The notes: generated by a model not told the origin, from the sequence alone. A DNA stretch of 5,218 nt from Candidatus Limnocylindrales bacterium (GCA_030647575.1 JAUSJS010000082.1:1-5218); one strand, 5' to 3'. Counted from the first letter of the stretch, positions 1 to 5,114 are shown. A program made the numbers and translations.

Positions 1-1
1 C

Positions 2-754
2 GCGCTCGCGGCCGAGCCGCCGGTGATGCTCATGGACGAGCCCTTCGGGGCCGTGGACCCGATCGTCCGGGAACGGCTGCAGAACGAGTTCCTGCGCCTC
101 CAGGAGGGGCTGGCGAAGACGATCCTCTTCGTCACCCACGACATCGACGAGGCGATCAAGATGGGCGACCTCGTCGCGGTCATGAAGTCCGGCGGCCACC
201 TCGCCCAGTACGGCCCACCGTCGGAGATCCTGGCCGCGCCGGCCGACGAATTCGTGGCTCGCTTTGTTGGCGCAGATCGAGGCCTCAAGCGGCTGTCGCT
301 CAGCCGAGTCGGCGACCTGGAGTTGCGCCCAGCCGTGACCGCCCAACCCGGCGACGAGGCGGCCGAAACGCGTCGACGAGTCCTTGACGACGCGTTCCCG
401 TACCTGCTGCTGGTCGACGAGGCGCGCCGGCCAATCGGTTGGATCGATCCCGATGGCCTGCTGGCCGGCGGCCGCCTGACCGAGGCGATGGCGACGCCGA
501 TGTCGCCGCTCTTCAACCGGCGGGCGACCCTCAAGGATGCGCTTTCACTGCTGCTCGATTCCGACGTGCAGGCGGGCATCGTCGTCGACCGCCACGGGGC
601 GACGCTGGGCATCGTCACAGCCGACATGATCGCCGACCGGATGCGCGGCGGCGACCACGTCGTGGCCGCCGAGCCGTTCCCGGGCGAGGAGCCGGAACCG
701 GAACCGAAGCCGGATGTCGAGGACGAGCTCCGCGCCGAGGCCGCCACGGGATGA
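2..754 (+). CDS. Osmoprotectant ABC transporter ATP-binding protein (OpuCA/ProV-like), 3' part, 5' end outside the window
   Basis: This is the cytoplasmic ATPase subunit of a quaternary-amine/osmoprotectant importer. The reading frame is open from base 2, so 250 codons are visible and the true start, Walker A and signature motif lie upstream. Seen near the beginning are Walker B (VMLMDEP, about residues 8-14), the D-loop (GAVDP) and the H-loop (ILFVTHDIDEA, His at about residue 46). A regulatory extension follows. Its first part, about residues 100-155 (ending YLLLVDEARRPIGWIDPDGL), looks like a degenerate CBS motif. A clearer second CBS motif covers about residues 162-215 (ATLKDALSLLLDSDVQAGIVV). 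The last 29 or so residues are acidic and rich in Pro and Glu. ATPases of the ProV/OpuA/OpuC type carry this domain order and use the CBS region for regulation. The stop overlaps the next start as ATGA, which suggests translational coupling to the permease. Substrate cannot be read from this subunit. Confidence 0.95.
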   Translation, partial: ALAAEPPVMLMDEPFGAVDPIVRERLQNEFLRLQEGLAKTILFVTHDIDEAIKMGDLVAVMKSGGHLAQYGPPSEILAAPADEFVARFVGADRGLKRLSLSRVGDLELRPAVTAQPGDEAAETRRRVLDDAFPYLLLVDEARRPIGWIDPDGLLAGGRLTEAMATPMSPLFNRRATLKDALSLLLDSDVQAGIVVDRHGATLGIVTADMIADRMRGGDHVVAAEPFPGEEPEPEPKPDVEDELRAEAATG

Positions 755-1383
755 ATTGGGCCTGGATCTCCGGCAACGTCGGGGCGATCGCCGATGCAGC
801 GCTCGACCATGTCGTGCTGACCGTGCTCGCCGTCGGGATCGGCTTCGCGATCTCGCTTCTGTTCGCGCTGCTGATCCACCGTGACCGGCGCTTCTACGGC
901 CCGATCAGCGGCCTGACCGGCGTGCTCTACACGATCCCGAGCCTGGCGTTGTTCGGCCTGCTCGTCCCGATCACCGGCCTGAGCCTGGTCACGGCCGAAA
1001 TCGGCTTGATCAGCTACACCTTGCTGATTCTGACCAGGCACATCGTGGCCGGATTCGATGGCGTACCCCGTGACGTGGACGAGGCGGCCGCAGGCATGGG
1101 CTATGACTCGCGCCGTCGGCTGCTCCGCATCGATCTGCCGTTGGCGATCCCGCTCATCGTCGCCGGTCTGCGAGTCGCGACCGTCACGACCATCGGCCTG
1201 GTGATGGTGACCGCGCTGATCGGTGAGGGCGGGCTGGGCCAGCTGATGCTGCGAGGCTTCAACTTCCGCAACTACACGGCCGTCTATGTCGGGGCCATCG
1301 TCACGGTCGCAATCGCCGTGGTCGCCGACCTGGCGCTCATCACCGCCGGGCGCCTGGCGACCCCGTGGACCAGGTCGCGCTGA
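751..1383 (+). CDS. Osmoprotectant ABC transporter permease (OpuCB/ProW-like), first of two
   Basis: Inner-membrane subunit of 210 residues, the usual size for a stand-alone OpuCB/OpuCD permease of the BPD_transp_1 family. Hydrophobic segments are visible at about residues 20-43, 50-77, 82-102, 129-158 (probably two passes) and 177-200. LYTIPSLALFGLLVP (59-73) matches the conserved TIPSLAL stretch of this subfamily. The EAA loop that contacts the ATPase is DEAAAGMGYDSRRRLLRIDL followed by Pro (110-130), with the expected Glu-Ala-Ala, Gly and Leu-Pro positions. The ATG at 751 is chosen because it overlaps the ATPase stop (ATGA), and a GAGG lies about 10 bases upstream. An in-frame extension further upstream would run through the ATPase gene and has no permease features. 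With the next gene it should form a heterodimeric membrane pore. Confidence 0.95.
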   Translation: MNWAWISGNVGAIADAALDHVVLTVLAVGIGFAISLLFALLIHRDRRFYGPISGLTGVLYTIPSLALFGLLVPITGLSLVTAEIGLISYTLLILTRHIVAGFDGVPRDVDEAAAGMGYDSRRRLLRIDLPLAIPLIVAGLRVATVTTIGLVMVTALIGEGGLGQLMLRGFNFRNYTAVYVGAIVTVAIAVVADLALITAGRLATPWTRSR

Positions 1384-1384
1384 C

Positions 1385-2110
1385 ATGGAGCTGATCGGCG
1401 AGGTCGCGGCCTGGTTCGGTGACCCGACCAACTGGGCAGGAACGCCCGGGATCCCAAACCGAATGTTCGAGCACGTCTGGCTCTCCGGCCTCGCGGTCCT
1501 GGTCGGTACTGCCGTCGCCCTGCCTCTCGGCCTGGCCATCGGCCACACCGGTCGTGGCGCCTTCCTGGCGGTCACCGTCGCCAATCTCGGCCGTGCCCTG
1601 CCGTCCTATTCGCTGCTGTTGATCTTCTTCACCTTCTTCGGCATCGGGTTCGCGACTGCCTTTCCTGCCCTCCTGGCGTTGACCATCCCACCGATCCTGA
1701 CAAGCACGCACATCGGTGTGAAGGAGGTGGATCGCGACATGGTCGAGGCCGGTCGGGGCATGGGCATGACCGAGGTTCAGCTGCTCCGGCGGGTGGAACT
1801 ACCGATGGCGCTGCCAGTGATCATCGCGGGCATCCGCACCGCGGCCGTTCAGGTGGTAGCGACGGCGACGCTGGCTGCCCTCGTCGGTGGGGGCGGGCTC
1901 GGCCGCTTTATCGTGGACGGGTTTGCGCTTCAGCGGGACGACCGGCTCGTTGGCGGCGCGATCCTTGTGGCGGCGCTTGCCCTCGCCACGGAACGGCTGT
2001 TCACCGTGCTGGAACGTCGGCTGATCTCGGCTGGGCTCCGCGCGGTCGTCGCCACGAAGCCCCTGTCGGTTGGTCCGTTCGCCAAGTCTGGCTCGCCAAT
2101 CGCACCGTGA
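1385..2110 (+). CDS. Osmoprotectant ABC transporter permease (OpuCD/ProW-like), second of two
   Basis: Second membrane subunit, 241 residues, paralogous to the preceding gene. Hydrophobic segments lie at about residues 30-53, 57-85, 88-110, 139-168 and 187-206. ANLGRALPSYSLLLIFF (66-82) is the equivalent of the conserved N(I/L)GRA(I/L)PS motif. The EAA loop reads DMVEAGRGMGMTEVQLLRRV followed by ELP (118-140). About 30 polar or weakly hydrophobic residues follow the last membrane segment, a slightly long tail of unknown purpose. The ATG at 1385 starts one base after the preceding stop (TGA-C-ATG). There is no good ribosome binding site, so re-initiation by ribosomes finishing the upstream gene is likely. 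Two different permeases plus a separate binding protein is the OpuC/OsmU arrangement, unlike ProU or OpuA, which use one permease gene. Confidence 0.95.
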   Translation: MELIGEVAAWFGDPTNWAGTPGIPNRMFEHVWLSGLAVLVGTAVALPLGLAIGHTGRGAFLAVTVANLGRALPSYSLLLIFFTFFGIGFATAFPALLALTIPPILTSTHIGVKEVDRDMVEAGRGMGMTEVQLLRRVELPMALPVIIAGIRTAAVQVVATATLAALVGGGGLGRFIVDGFALQRDDRLVGGAILVAALALATERLFTVLERRLISAGLRAVVATKPLSVGPFAKSGSPIAP

Positions 2111-2148
2111 GGATTGGACCGGCTGCGCCGGCCACAGCCCGGTAATCC
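2111..2148 (+). terminator. Stem-loop directly after the permease stop codon (possible weak terminator or read-through attenuator)
   Basis: Pairing is GGATT (2111-2115) with AATCC (2144-2148), ACC (2118-2120) with GGT (2141-2143), and GGCTG (2121-2125) with CAGCC (2135-2139). That gives 13 pairs, with a GG bulge on the left arm, a C bulge on the right and a 9-base loop. It begins on the first base after the stop. There is no T-run after it, so intrinsic termination would be partial at best. mRNA 3'-end protection or processing is an equal possibility. Confidence 0.45.
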
Positions 2149-2174
2149 ATGTCACAGCCTGTTCATATGACCGC

Positions 2175-2183
2175 TGGTATATT
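2175..2183 (+). promoter_or_regulatory. Candidate extended -10 promoter for the binding-protein gene
   Basis: TGGTATATT is an extended -10 (TGn) followed by TATATT, one mismatch from TATAAT, in a locally AT-richer patch of an otherwise GC-rich window. No TTGACA-like -35 is seen at 16-18 bases upstream, which is tolerable for an extended -10. The 8-base palindrome TCATATGA (2163-2170) sits just upstream. A start near 2190 is predicted, right at the base of the following hairpin. This rests on motif matching only. Confidence 0.4.
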
Positions 2184-2190
2184 CCCGACC

Positions 2191-2226
2191 TGCCTCGGGG
2201 CGCCGTTGCCTGACGGTGCCGAGGCA
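2191..2226 (+). promoter_or_regulatory. Strong leader stem-loop just before the binding-protein ribosome binding site
   Basis: TGCCTCGG (2191-2198) pairs perfectly with CCGAGGCA (2219-2226). After a GG bulge (2199-2200), CGCCGT (2201-2206) pairs with ACGGTG (2213-2218, one G-T wobble) around a 6-base loop. That makes 14 pairs in 36 bases. An alternative pairing, GTTGCCT (2205-2211) with AGGCAAC (2222-2228), would be mutually exclusive with it. The ribosome binding site begins 7 bases after the stem and stays single-stranded. Likely roles are mRNA stabilisation or attenuation of transcription entering from the permease genes. Confidence 0.5.
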
Positions 2227-2232
2227 ACAGCC

Positions 2233-2239
2233 AAGGAGG
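2233..2239 (+). promoter_or_regulatory. Consensus ribosome binding site of the binding-protein gene
   Basis: AAGGAGG, with only four bases between it and the ATG at 2244. It is by far the strongest Shine-Dalgarno in the window and contrasts with the two permease starts, which have weak or no site. This fits higher production of the binding protein than of the membrane subunits. Confidence 0.8.
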
Positions 2240-2243
2240 ACCC

Positions 2244-3254
2244 ATGCGGAACTTCCGCACTGCGACTCTCGGGGCGACGATGCTGGCGCTGCTTCTCGGT
2301 GCCTGCACGTCGGGTGGGAGTGGCTCAAGCGCGTCCACGGCGGCCAGCGAGCCGCCCGCCAGCACCGCGCCCTCGGTCGAGTCATCGGCCGAGGCGAGTG
2401 CCGGCCCATCCATCGCTTCGACCCTGGTGCTGGGCGGCCCGCCCGAATGCCCGGAGAGGCCCTTCTGCCTGGTTGGTCTCGAGAAGACCTACGGCCTCAA
2501 GTTCAAGGAGTTCACGCCCCTCGATGCCGGCGGACCGCTGACCGTCCAGGCATTGACCGGCGGCCAGATCCAAGTCGGGCTCCTGTTCACCTCGGATCCG
2601 GCGATCGCCGTCAACGGCTTCGTCCTGCTCCAGGATGACAAGCAGCTCCAGCTGGCCGACAACCTGATCCCGGTCGTGCGCAAGGAGGTGGCCGTCGCGA
2701 ATCCCCTTGTCGCCGACACTCTCAACGCGGTGATGGCCAAGCTCAGCCAGGCCGAGCTGACCGAACTCAACAAGGCCGTCACGATCGACCTGACCCCGAC
2801 GGCTGATGCGGCCAAGGCGTGGCTGACGAAGGTCGCCATCCCGGCCACGGGTGGCGGCAGCGGCAGCCTGACGGTCGGTTCGACCAACTTCTACGAGCAG
2901 GAGATCCTCGGGGAGATCTTCGCACAGGCCCTGGAGGCCAACGGCTTCACCGTCGAGCGCAAATTCCAGCTCGGCAACCGGGAGATCGTCTTCCCGGCGC
3001 TCGAGTCGGGGGAGATAGACATCCTGGCCGAGTACGCCGCGACGGCCCTCGAATTCGTCAACGGCGGCGCCGGCCAGGCAAGCACCGATCCGGCCGCGAC
3101 CTCCGCAGCGTTCGTCACCGCGCTCGAACCGAAAGGTCTCGTCGCGCTCGAATACGCCGAGGCGACCGACCAGAACGGCTTCGTCGTGACCAAGGCGACG
3201 GCCGACCAGTACGGACTCGTGACGATCGGCGACCTGGCAAAGCCGGCGTCGTAG
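2244..3254 (+). CDS. Lipoprotein substrate-binding protein of the osmoprotectant ABC transporter (OpuAC/OsmF family), circularly permuted
   Basis: Membrane-anchored receptor of 336 residues that would capture a quaternary-amine solute for the permeases. A lipoprotein signal peptide ends in lipobox LLGAC (Cys21), followed by a Ser/Ala/Pro-rich tether (22-57). Residues 58-200 match the usual C-terminal part of OpuC/OsmF proteins: LVLGGPPECPERPFC (61-75), LDAGGPLTVQAL (93-104), VGLLFTSDPAI (111-121), LIPVVRKEV (141-149). GGGSGS (203-208) follows. Residues 209-336 match the usual N-terminal part: LTVGSTNFYEQEILGEIFAQ (209-228), GNREIVFPALESGEIDILAE (244-263) with Tyr264 and ATAL just after, NGFVVTKATADQYGL (311-325), and DLAKPAS at the stop. 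The halves are therefore swapped. Mature core length (about 278) equals one ordinary binding domain, so this is neither a tandem duplication nor a truncation. The ATG at 2244 is fixed by AAGGAGG and the signal peptide. C69 and C75 could form a disulfide. Family assignment is firm; the exact ligand is not determined. Confidence 0.96.
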   Translation: MRNFRTATLGATMLALLLGACTSGGSGSSASTAASEPPASTAPSVESSAEASAGPSIASTLVLGGPPECPERPFCLVGLEKTYGLKFKEFTPLDAGGPLTVQALTGGQIQVGLLFTSDPAIAVNGFVLLQDDKQLQLADNLIPVVRKEVAVANPLVADTLNAVMAKLSQAELTELNKAVTIDLTPTADAAKAWLTKVAIPATGGGSGSLTVGSTNFYEQEILGEIFAQALEANGFTVERKFQLGNREIVFPALESGEIDILAEYAATALEFVNGGAGQASTDPAATSAAFVTALEPKGLVALEYAEATDQNGFVVTKATADQYGLVTIGDLAKPAS

Positions 3255-3276
3255 CCCTCAACCCTCGTAGACGCGA

Positions 3277-3306
3277 ACGAACCCCCGGCCCCCGCCGGGG
3301 GTTCGT
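3277..3306. terminator. Bidirectional intrinsic-type terminator hairpin between convergent genes
   Basis: A perfect 13-bp stem, ACGAACCCCCGGC (3277-3289) with GCCGGGGGTTCGT (3294-3306), closes on a CCCC loop. It starts 22 bases after the binding-protein stop and lies 23 bases beyond the glycosyltransferase stop on the other strand, so it can serve both. No T-tract is present on either side, which is common for hairpins in GC-rich genomes. Termination may rely on stem strength or Rho. Confidence 0.8.
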
Positions 3307-3329
3307 CGATTCAGGCCGTCAGCGTCGAT

Positions 3330-4109
3330 TCAGTCGAAGCGCCGCCGCGCCGCGAGCTTGCGCGACCGCCGGATCCCAAGCCGGTGCAGGATGTAGCGAG
3401 CCACGACGCGGAGCGTCGACAGCCCGTAGACCACGCTCCGCCGGAAGCCGACCGACGATGCCTCCTCGAAATAGCGGGTCGGGACCGCGATCTCGCCAAT
3501 CCGCGTGGCCATGCCAGCCGCGAGGACCTGCGCGATGAGCTCCTGATCGAATACGAAGTCATCGCTGTTGAGCTCGTACGGCACGGTCTCGAGCAGGTGG
3601 CGGCTGTAGGCGCGCAGCCCGGTGTGGTACTCCGACAGGCGGAGCCCGAAGGCCAGGTTCTCGATCTTGGTCAGGACGCGATTGCTGATGTACTTCCAGC
3701 GCGGCATGCCGCCGGCGAGCGGGTCACCCAGGAAGCGGCTGCCCAGCATCAGGTCGCGCGAACCGTCGGCGATCGGCGCGATCAGGGCGGGGATCCGCGT
3801 GGCGTCGTACTGATAGTCGGGGTGGAGCATGACGACGATGTCGGCGCCGGCGCCCAGGGCGGCGTCATAGCAGGTCTTCTGGTTGCCGCCGTAGCCGCGG
3901 TTCTGGCTGTGGATGATGACGTCCAGGCCGAGCTGGCCGGCGATCTCGACGGTCTCGTCGCGCGACACGTCGTCGACCAGGATGATCTTGTGGACCAGGT
4001 CGTGGGGGATGTCCGCGTAGGTTCGCTCGAGCGTCATCGCCGCGTTATAGGCGGGCATCACGATGACGACGCGCGGCCTCGGCGAGTCGTGGCCGGGAGC
4101 GTCGGTCAT
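3330..4109 (-). CDS. Family 2 glycosyltransferase (dolichyl-phosphate-mannose-synthase-like catalytic domain)
   Basis: A GT-A fold enzyme predicted to transfer a sugar from a nucleotide donor to a lipid or glycan acceptor at the cytoplasmic face. Counting from the ATG at 4109 (259 residues), the first beta strand is RVVIVMPAYNAAMTLE (13-28), the nucleotide-binding acidic motif is IILVDDVSRDET (42-53), NRGYGGNQKTCYDAAL (70-85) is typical of DPM1-like enzymes, and HPDYQYD (96-102) holds the metal-binding aspartates. SEYHTGLRAYSR (159-170) and DFVFDQELIAQV (184-195) are the conserved acceptor-side motifs of this group. The C-terminus is basic with no clear membrane segment. GTG starts at 4136 and 4160 are possible, but they have no ribosome binding site and would add low-complexity sequence overlapping a palindrome. 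The ATG at 4109 also lacks a good site, so the start is uncertain. It is convergent with the transporter operon and divergent from the molybdoenzyme. Donor and acceptor cannot be named. Confidence 0.92.
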   Translation of the reverse strand: MTDAPGHDSPRPRVVIVMPAYNAAMTLERTYADIPHDLVHKIILVDDVSRDETVEIAGQLGLDVIIHSQNRGYGGNQKTCYDAALGAGADIVVMLHPDYQYDATRIPALIAPIADGSRDLMLGSRFLGDPLAGGMPRWKYISNRVLTKIENLAFGLRLSEYHTGLRAYSRHLLETVPYELNSDDFVFDQELIAQVLAAGMATRIGEIAVPTRYFEEASSVGFRRSVVYGLSTLRVVARYILHRLGIRRSRKLAARRRFD

Positions 4110-4135
4110 CTGGACGGGCTGGGCGGGCGCATCCA

Positions 4136-4162
4136 CGGTGCGCAGCGTAACGCAGCGCACCG
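4136..4162. promoter_or_regulatory. 27-bp near-palindrome in the divergent intergenic region (operator candidate)
   Basis: Half-site CGGTGCGC (4136-4143) faces GCGCACCG (4155-4162). Inside, GCG(T) (4145-4148) faces (A)CGC (4150-4153). Only the centre A (4149) and one A-A position pair (4144/4154) break the symmetry. CGCAGCG also recurs directly with a 10-bp period (4141 and 4151), and a further GCGCACCG lies at 4166-4173. It sits between the divergent starts at 4109 and 4240, where a dimeric repressor or activator would be expected to bind. The function is inferred. Confidence 0.45.
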
Positions 4163-4228
4163 ACCGCGCACCGGAGCGCGTGATGCCGGTATCGCGTCCT
4201 CGTGTGGGACGATACGGTCGTCAGCAAC

Positions 4229-4232
4229 GAGG
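4229..4232 (+). promoter_or_regulatory. Ribosome binding site that decides the molybdoenzyme start
   Basis: GAGG ends 7 bases before the ATG at 4240. Longer in-frame starts upstream (back to about 4063) would overlap the divergent glycosyltransferase gene and its control region. They would also add Arg-rich sequence unlike the family, so 4240 is preferred. Confidence 0.65.
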
Positions 4233-4239
4233 TCCACGA

Positions 4240-4842
4240 ATGTTCGAGCGTCTCTTCGGGAATGGCCCGCAGGATCCGTCCGTCGCCGCCCGCATCCCGC
4301 CGGGCCAGTACAAGACGGACAAGTTCCCGGTCCTCCACTACGGCTCCGTTCCGCACACGGACCTCTCGACCTGGGACTTCCGGGTGTGGGGTGAGGTCGA
4401 CTCGCCGTTCACGCTGACCTGGGAGCAGTTCAAGGCGCTGCCACGCAAGACCGTGAACACGGACATCCACTGCGTCACCCGCTGGAGCAAGCTCGATACG
4501 ACCTGGGAGGGTGCCTCGATCCAGACCATCCTGGAGATGGCCGGGGTTCGATCGAGTGCCACCCACGTGGTCTCGCATGCCGAGCAGGGCTACACTGCCA
4601 ATCTGCCGCTCTCGGTGCTCGACGATGACGACGTCCTGCTGGCCGACACCTTCGGCGGGGAACCGCTCGAGCCCGAGCATGGCTACCCGCTCCGCCTGCT
4701 GGCGCCCAAGCGCTACTTCTGGAAGAGCAGCAAGTGGATCCGGGGCCTGGAGTTCCTCGACCATGACCAGCTCGGCTTCTGGGAGCGCTACGGCTACAAC
4801 AACGACGCGGATCCCTGGCAGGAAGAACGCTTCAGCGAATAG
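4240..4842 (+). CDS. Sulfite-oxidase-like molybdopterin-dependent oxidoreductase (YuiH-type)
   Basis: A 200-residue protein of the oxidoreductase molybdopterin-binding family (sulfite oxidase fold). Seen: IPPGQYKTDKFPVLHYGSVP (19-38); FRVWGEV (47-53), the typical first strand; TDIHCVTRWSKLDTTWEG (74-91), whose Cys78 is the expected molybdenum-ligating cysteine and the only cysteine in the protein; SHAEQGYTANLPL (112-124); DDDDVLLA (128-135); and HGYPLRLLAPKRYFWKSSKW (147-166). The C-terminus GFWERYGYNNDADPWQEERF (179-198) is characteristic of short YuiH-like members. There is no signal peptide, twin-arginine motif, heme domain or dimerisation domain, so it is a cytosolic single-domain enzyme, unlike exported YedY/MsrP. 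The physiological substrate of this subgroup is not established to my knowledge. It stands alone, with no molybdenum-cofactor or electron-partner gene in the window. Confidence 0.93.
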   Translation: MFERLFGNGPQDPSVAARIPPGQYKTDKFPVLHYGSVPHTDLSTWDFRVWGEVDSPFTLTWEQFKALPRKTVNTDIHCVTRWSKLDTTWEGASIQTILEMAGVRSSATHVVSHAEQGYTANLPLSVLDDDDVLLADTFGGEPLEPEHGYPLRLLAPKRYFWKSSKWIRGLEFLDHDQLGFWERYGYNNDADPWQEERFSE

Positions 4843-4948
4843 CGAATCAGTGGGCGCAGACGCAGCCGGCGTGGCCGCGAGGCATCTGCGTGCACCGGGC
4901 CTGTGCGTGCATGTGATGCCCATATCCACCGAGTCAAATGCGTAGGTC

Positions 4949-4981
4949 GTCGATCCTGTTCGCGCCGTACACAGGATCGAC
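4949..4981. repeat. Perfect 11-bp inverted repeat with 11-base spacer
   Basis: GTCGATCCTGT (4949-4959) and ACAGGATCGAC (4971-4981) are exact reverse complements. The outer flanks carry near-identical direct repeats CGAGTCAAAT (4930-4939) and CGACTCAAAT (4978-4987). A degenerate further copy of the left arm, GTCGACTCTGT, is at 5000-5010. It lies about 106 bases after the molybdoenzyme stop. It could be a terminator without a T-run or a protein-binding dyad; I cannot decide. Confidence 0.5.
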
Positions 4982-5083
4982 TCAAATCACAGCGAAACGG
5001 TCGACTCTGTGCGGCAGACGCACAAGGCCAGCAACTGGGGCCGGCGGAATGTCGTTTATGGTCATGCCATGCCAAGCCGGAGG

Positions 5084-5114
5084 CGCTCCAGGCCGGGCTC
5101 GCTCCAGGCCGGGC
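5084..5114 (+). repeat. Two-copy tandem repeat, period 16
   Basis: CGCTCCAGGCCGGGC occurs at 5084-5098 and again, identical, at 5100-5114. No third copy is seen. The origin is probably slippage or a small duplication in non-coding DNA. Confidence 0.7.

Noticed and set aside
439..750. Longer upstream start for the first permease
   Set aside because: The extension runs inside the ATPase gene out of frame and is Arg/Pro-rich. The ATGA overlap at 751 gives a natural start directly before the first membrane segment.
1799..2413. 204-codon - strand open frame spanning the permease end, the intergenic gap and the binding-protein start
   Set aside because: It runs antisense to two confidently assigned genes and through the hairpin region. 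Its composition is typical of a GC-rich shadow frame.
2244..3254. Reading the binding protein as two tandem binding domains or as a misassembled chimera
   Set aside because: Residues 58-200 and 209-336 match different, complementary halves of one domain, not two copies. The signal peptide, stop and terminator are all in place, and sequence beyond the stop shows no further binding-protein homology.
4063..4239. Longer N-terminus for the molybdoenzyme
   Set aside because: It would overlap the divergent glycosyltransferase and the palindrome and adds Arg-rich sequence foreign to the family. The ATG at 4240 has a GAGG site at proper spacing.
3384..4394. 336-codon open frame on the + strand antisense to the glycosyltransferase
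   Set aside because: It is a mirror of a GC-rich coding strand, rich in Asp, Val and Arg. It has no family motif, while the - strand frame has the full set of glycosyltransferase motifs.
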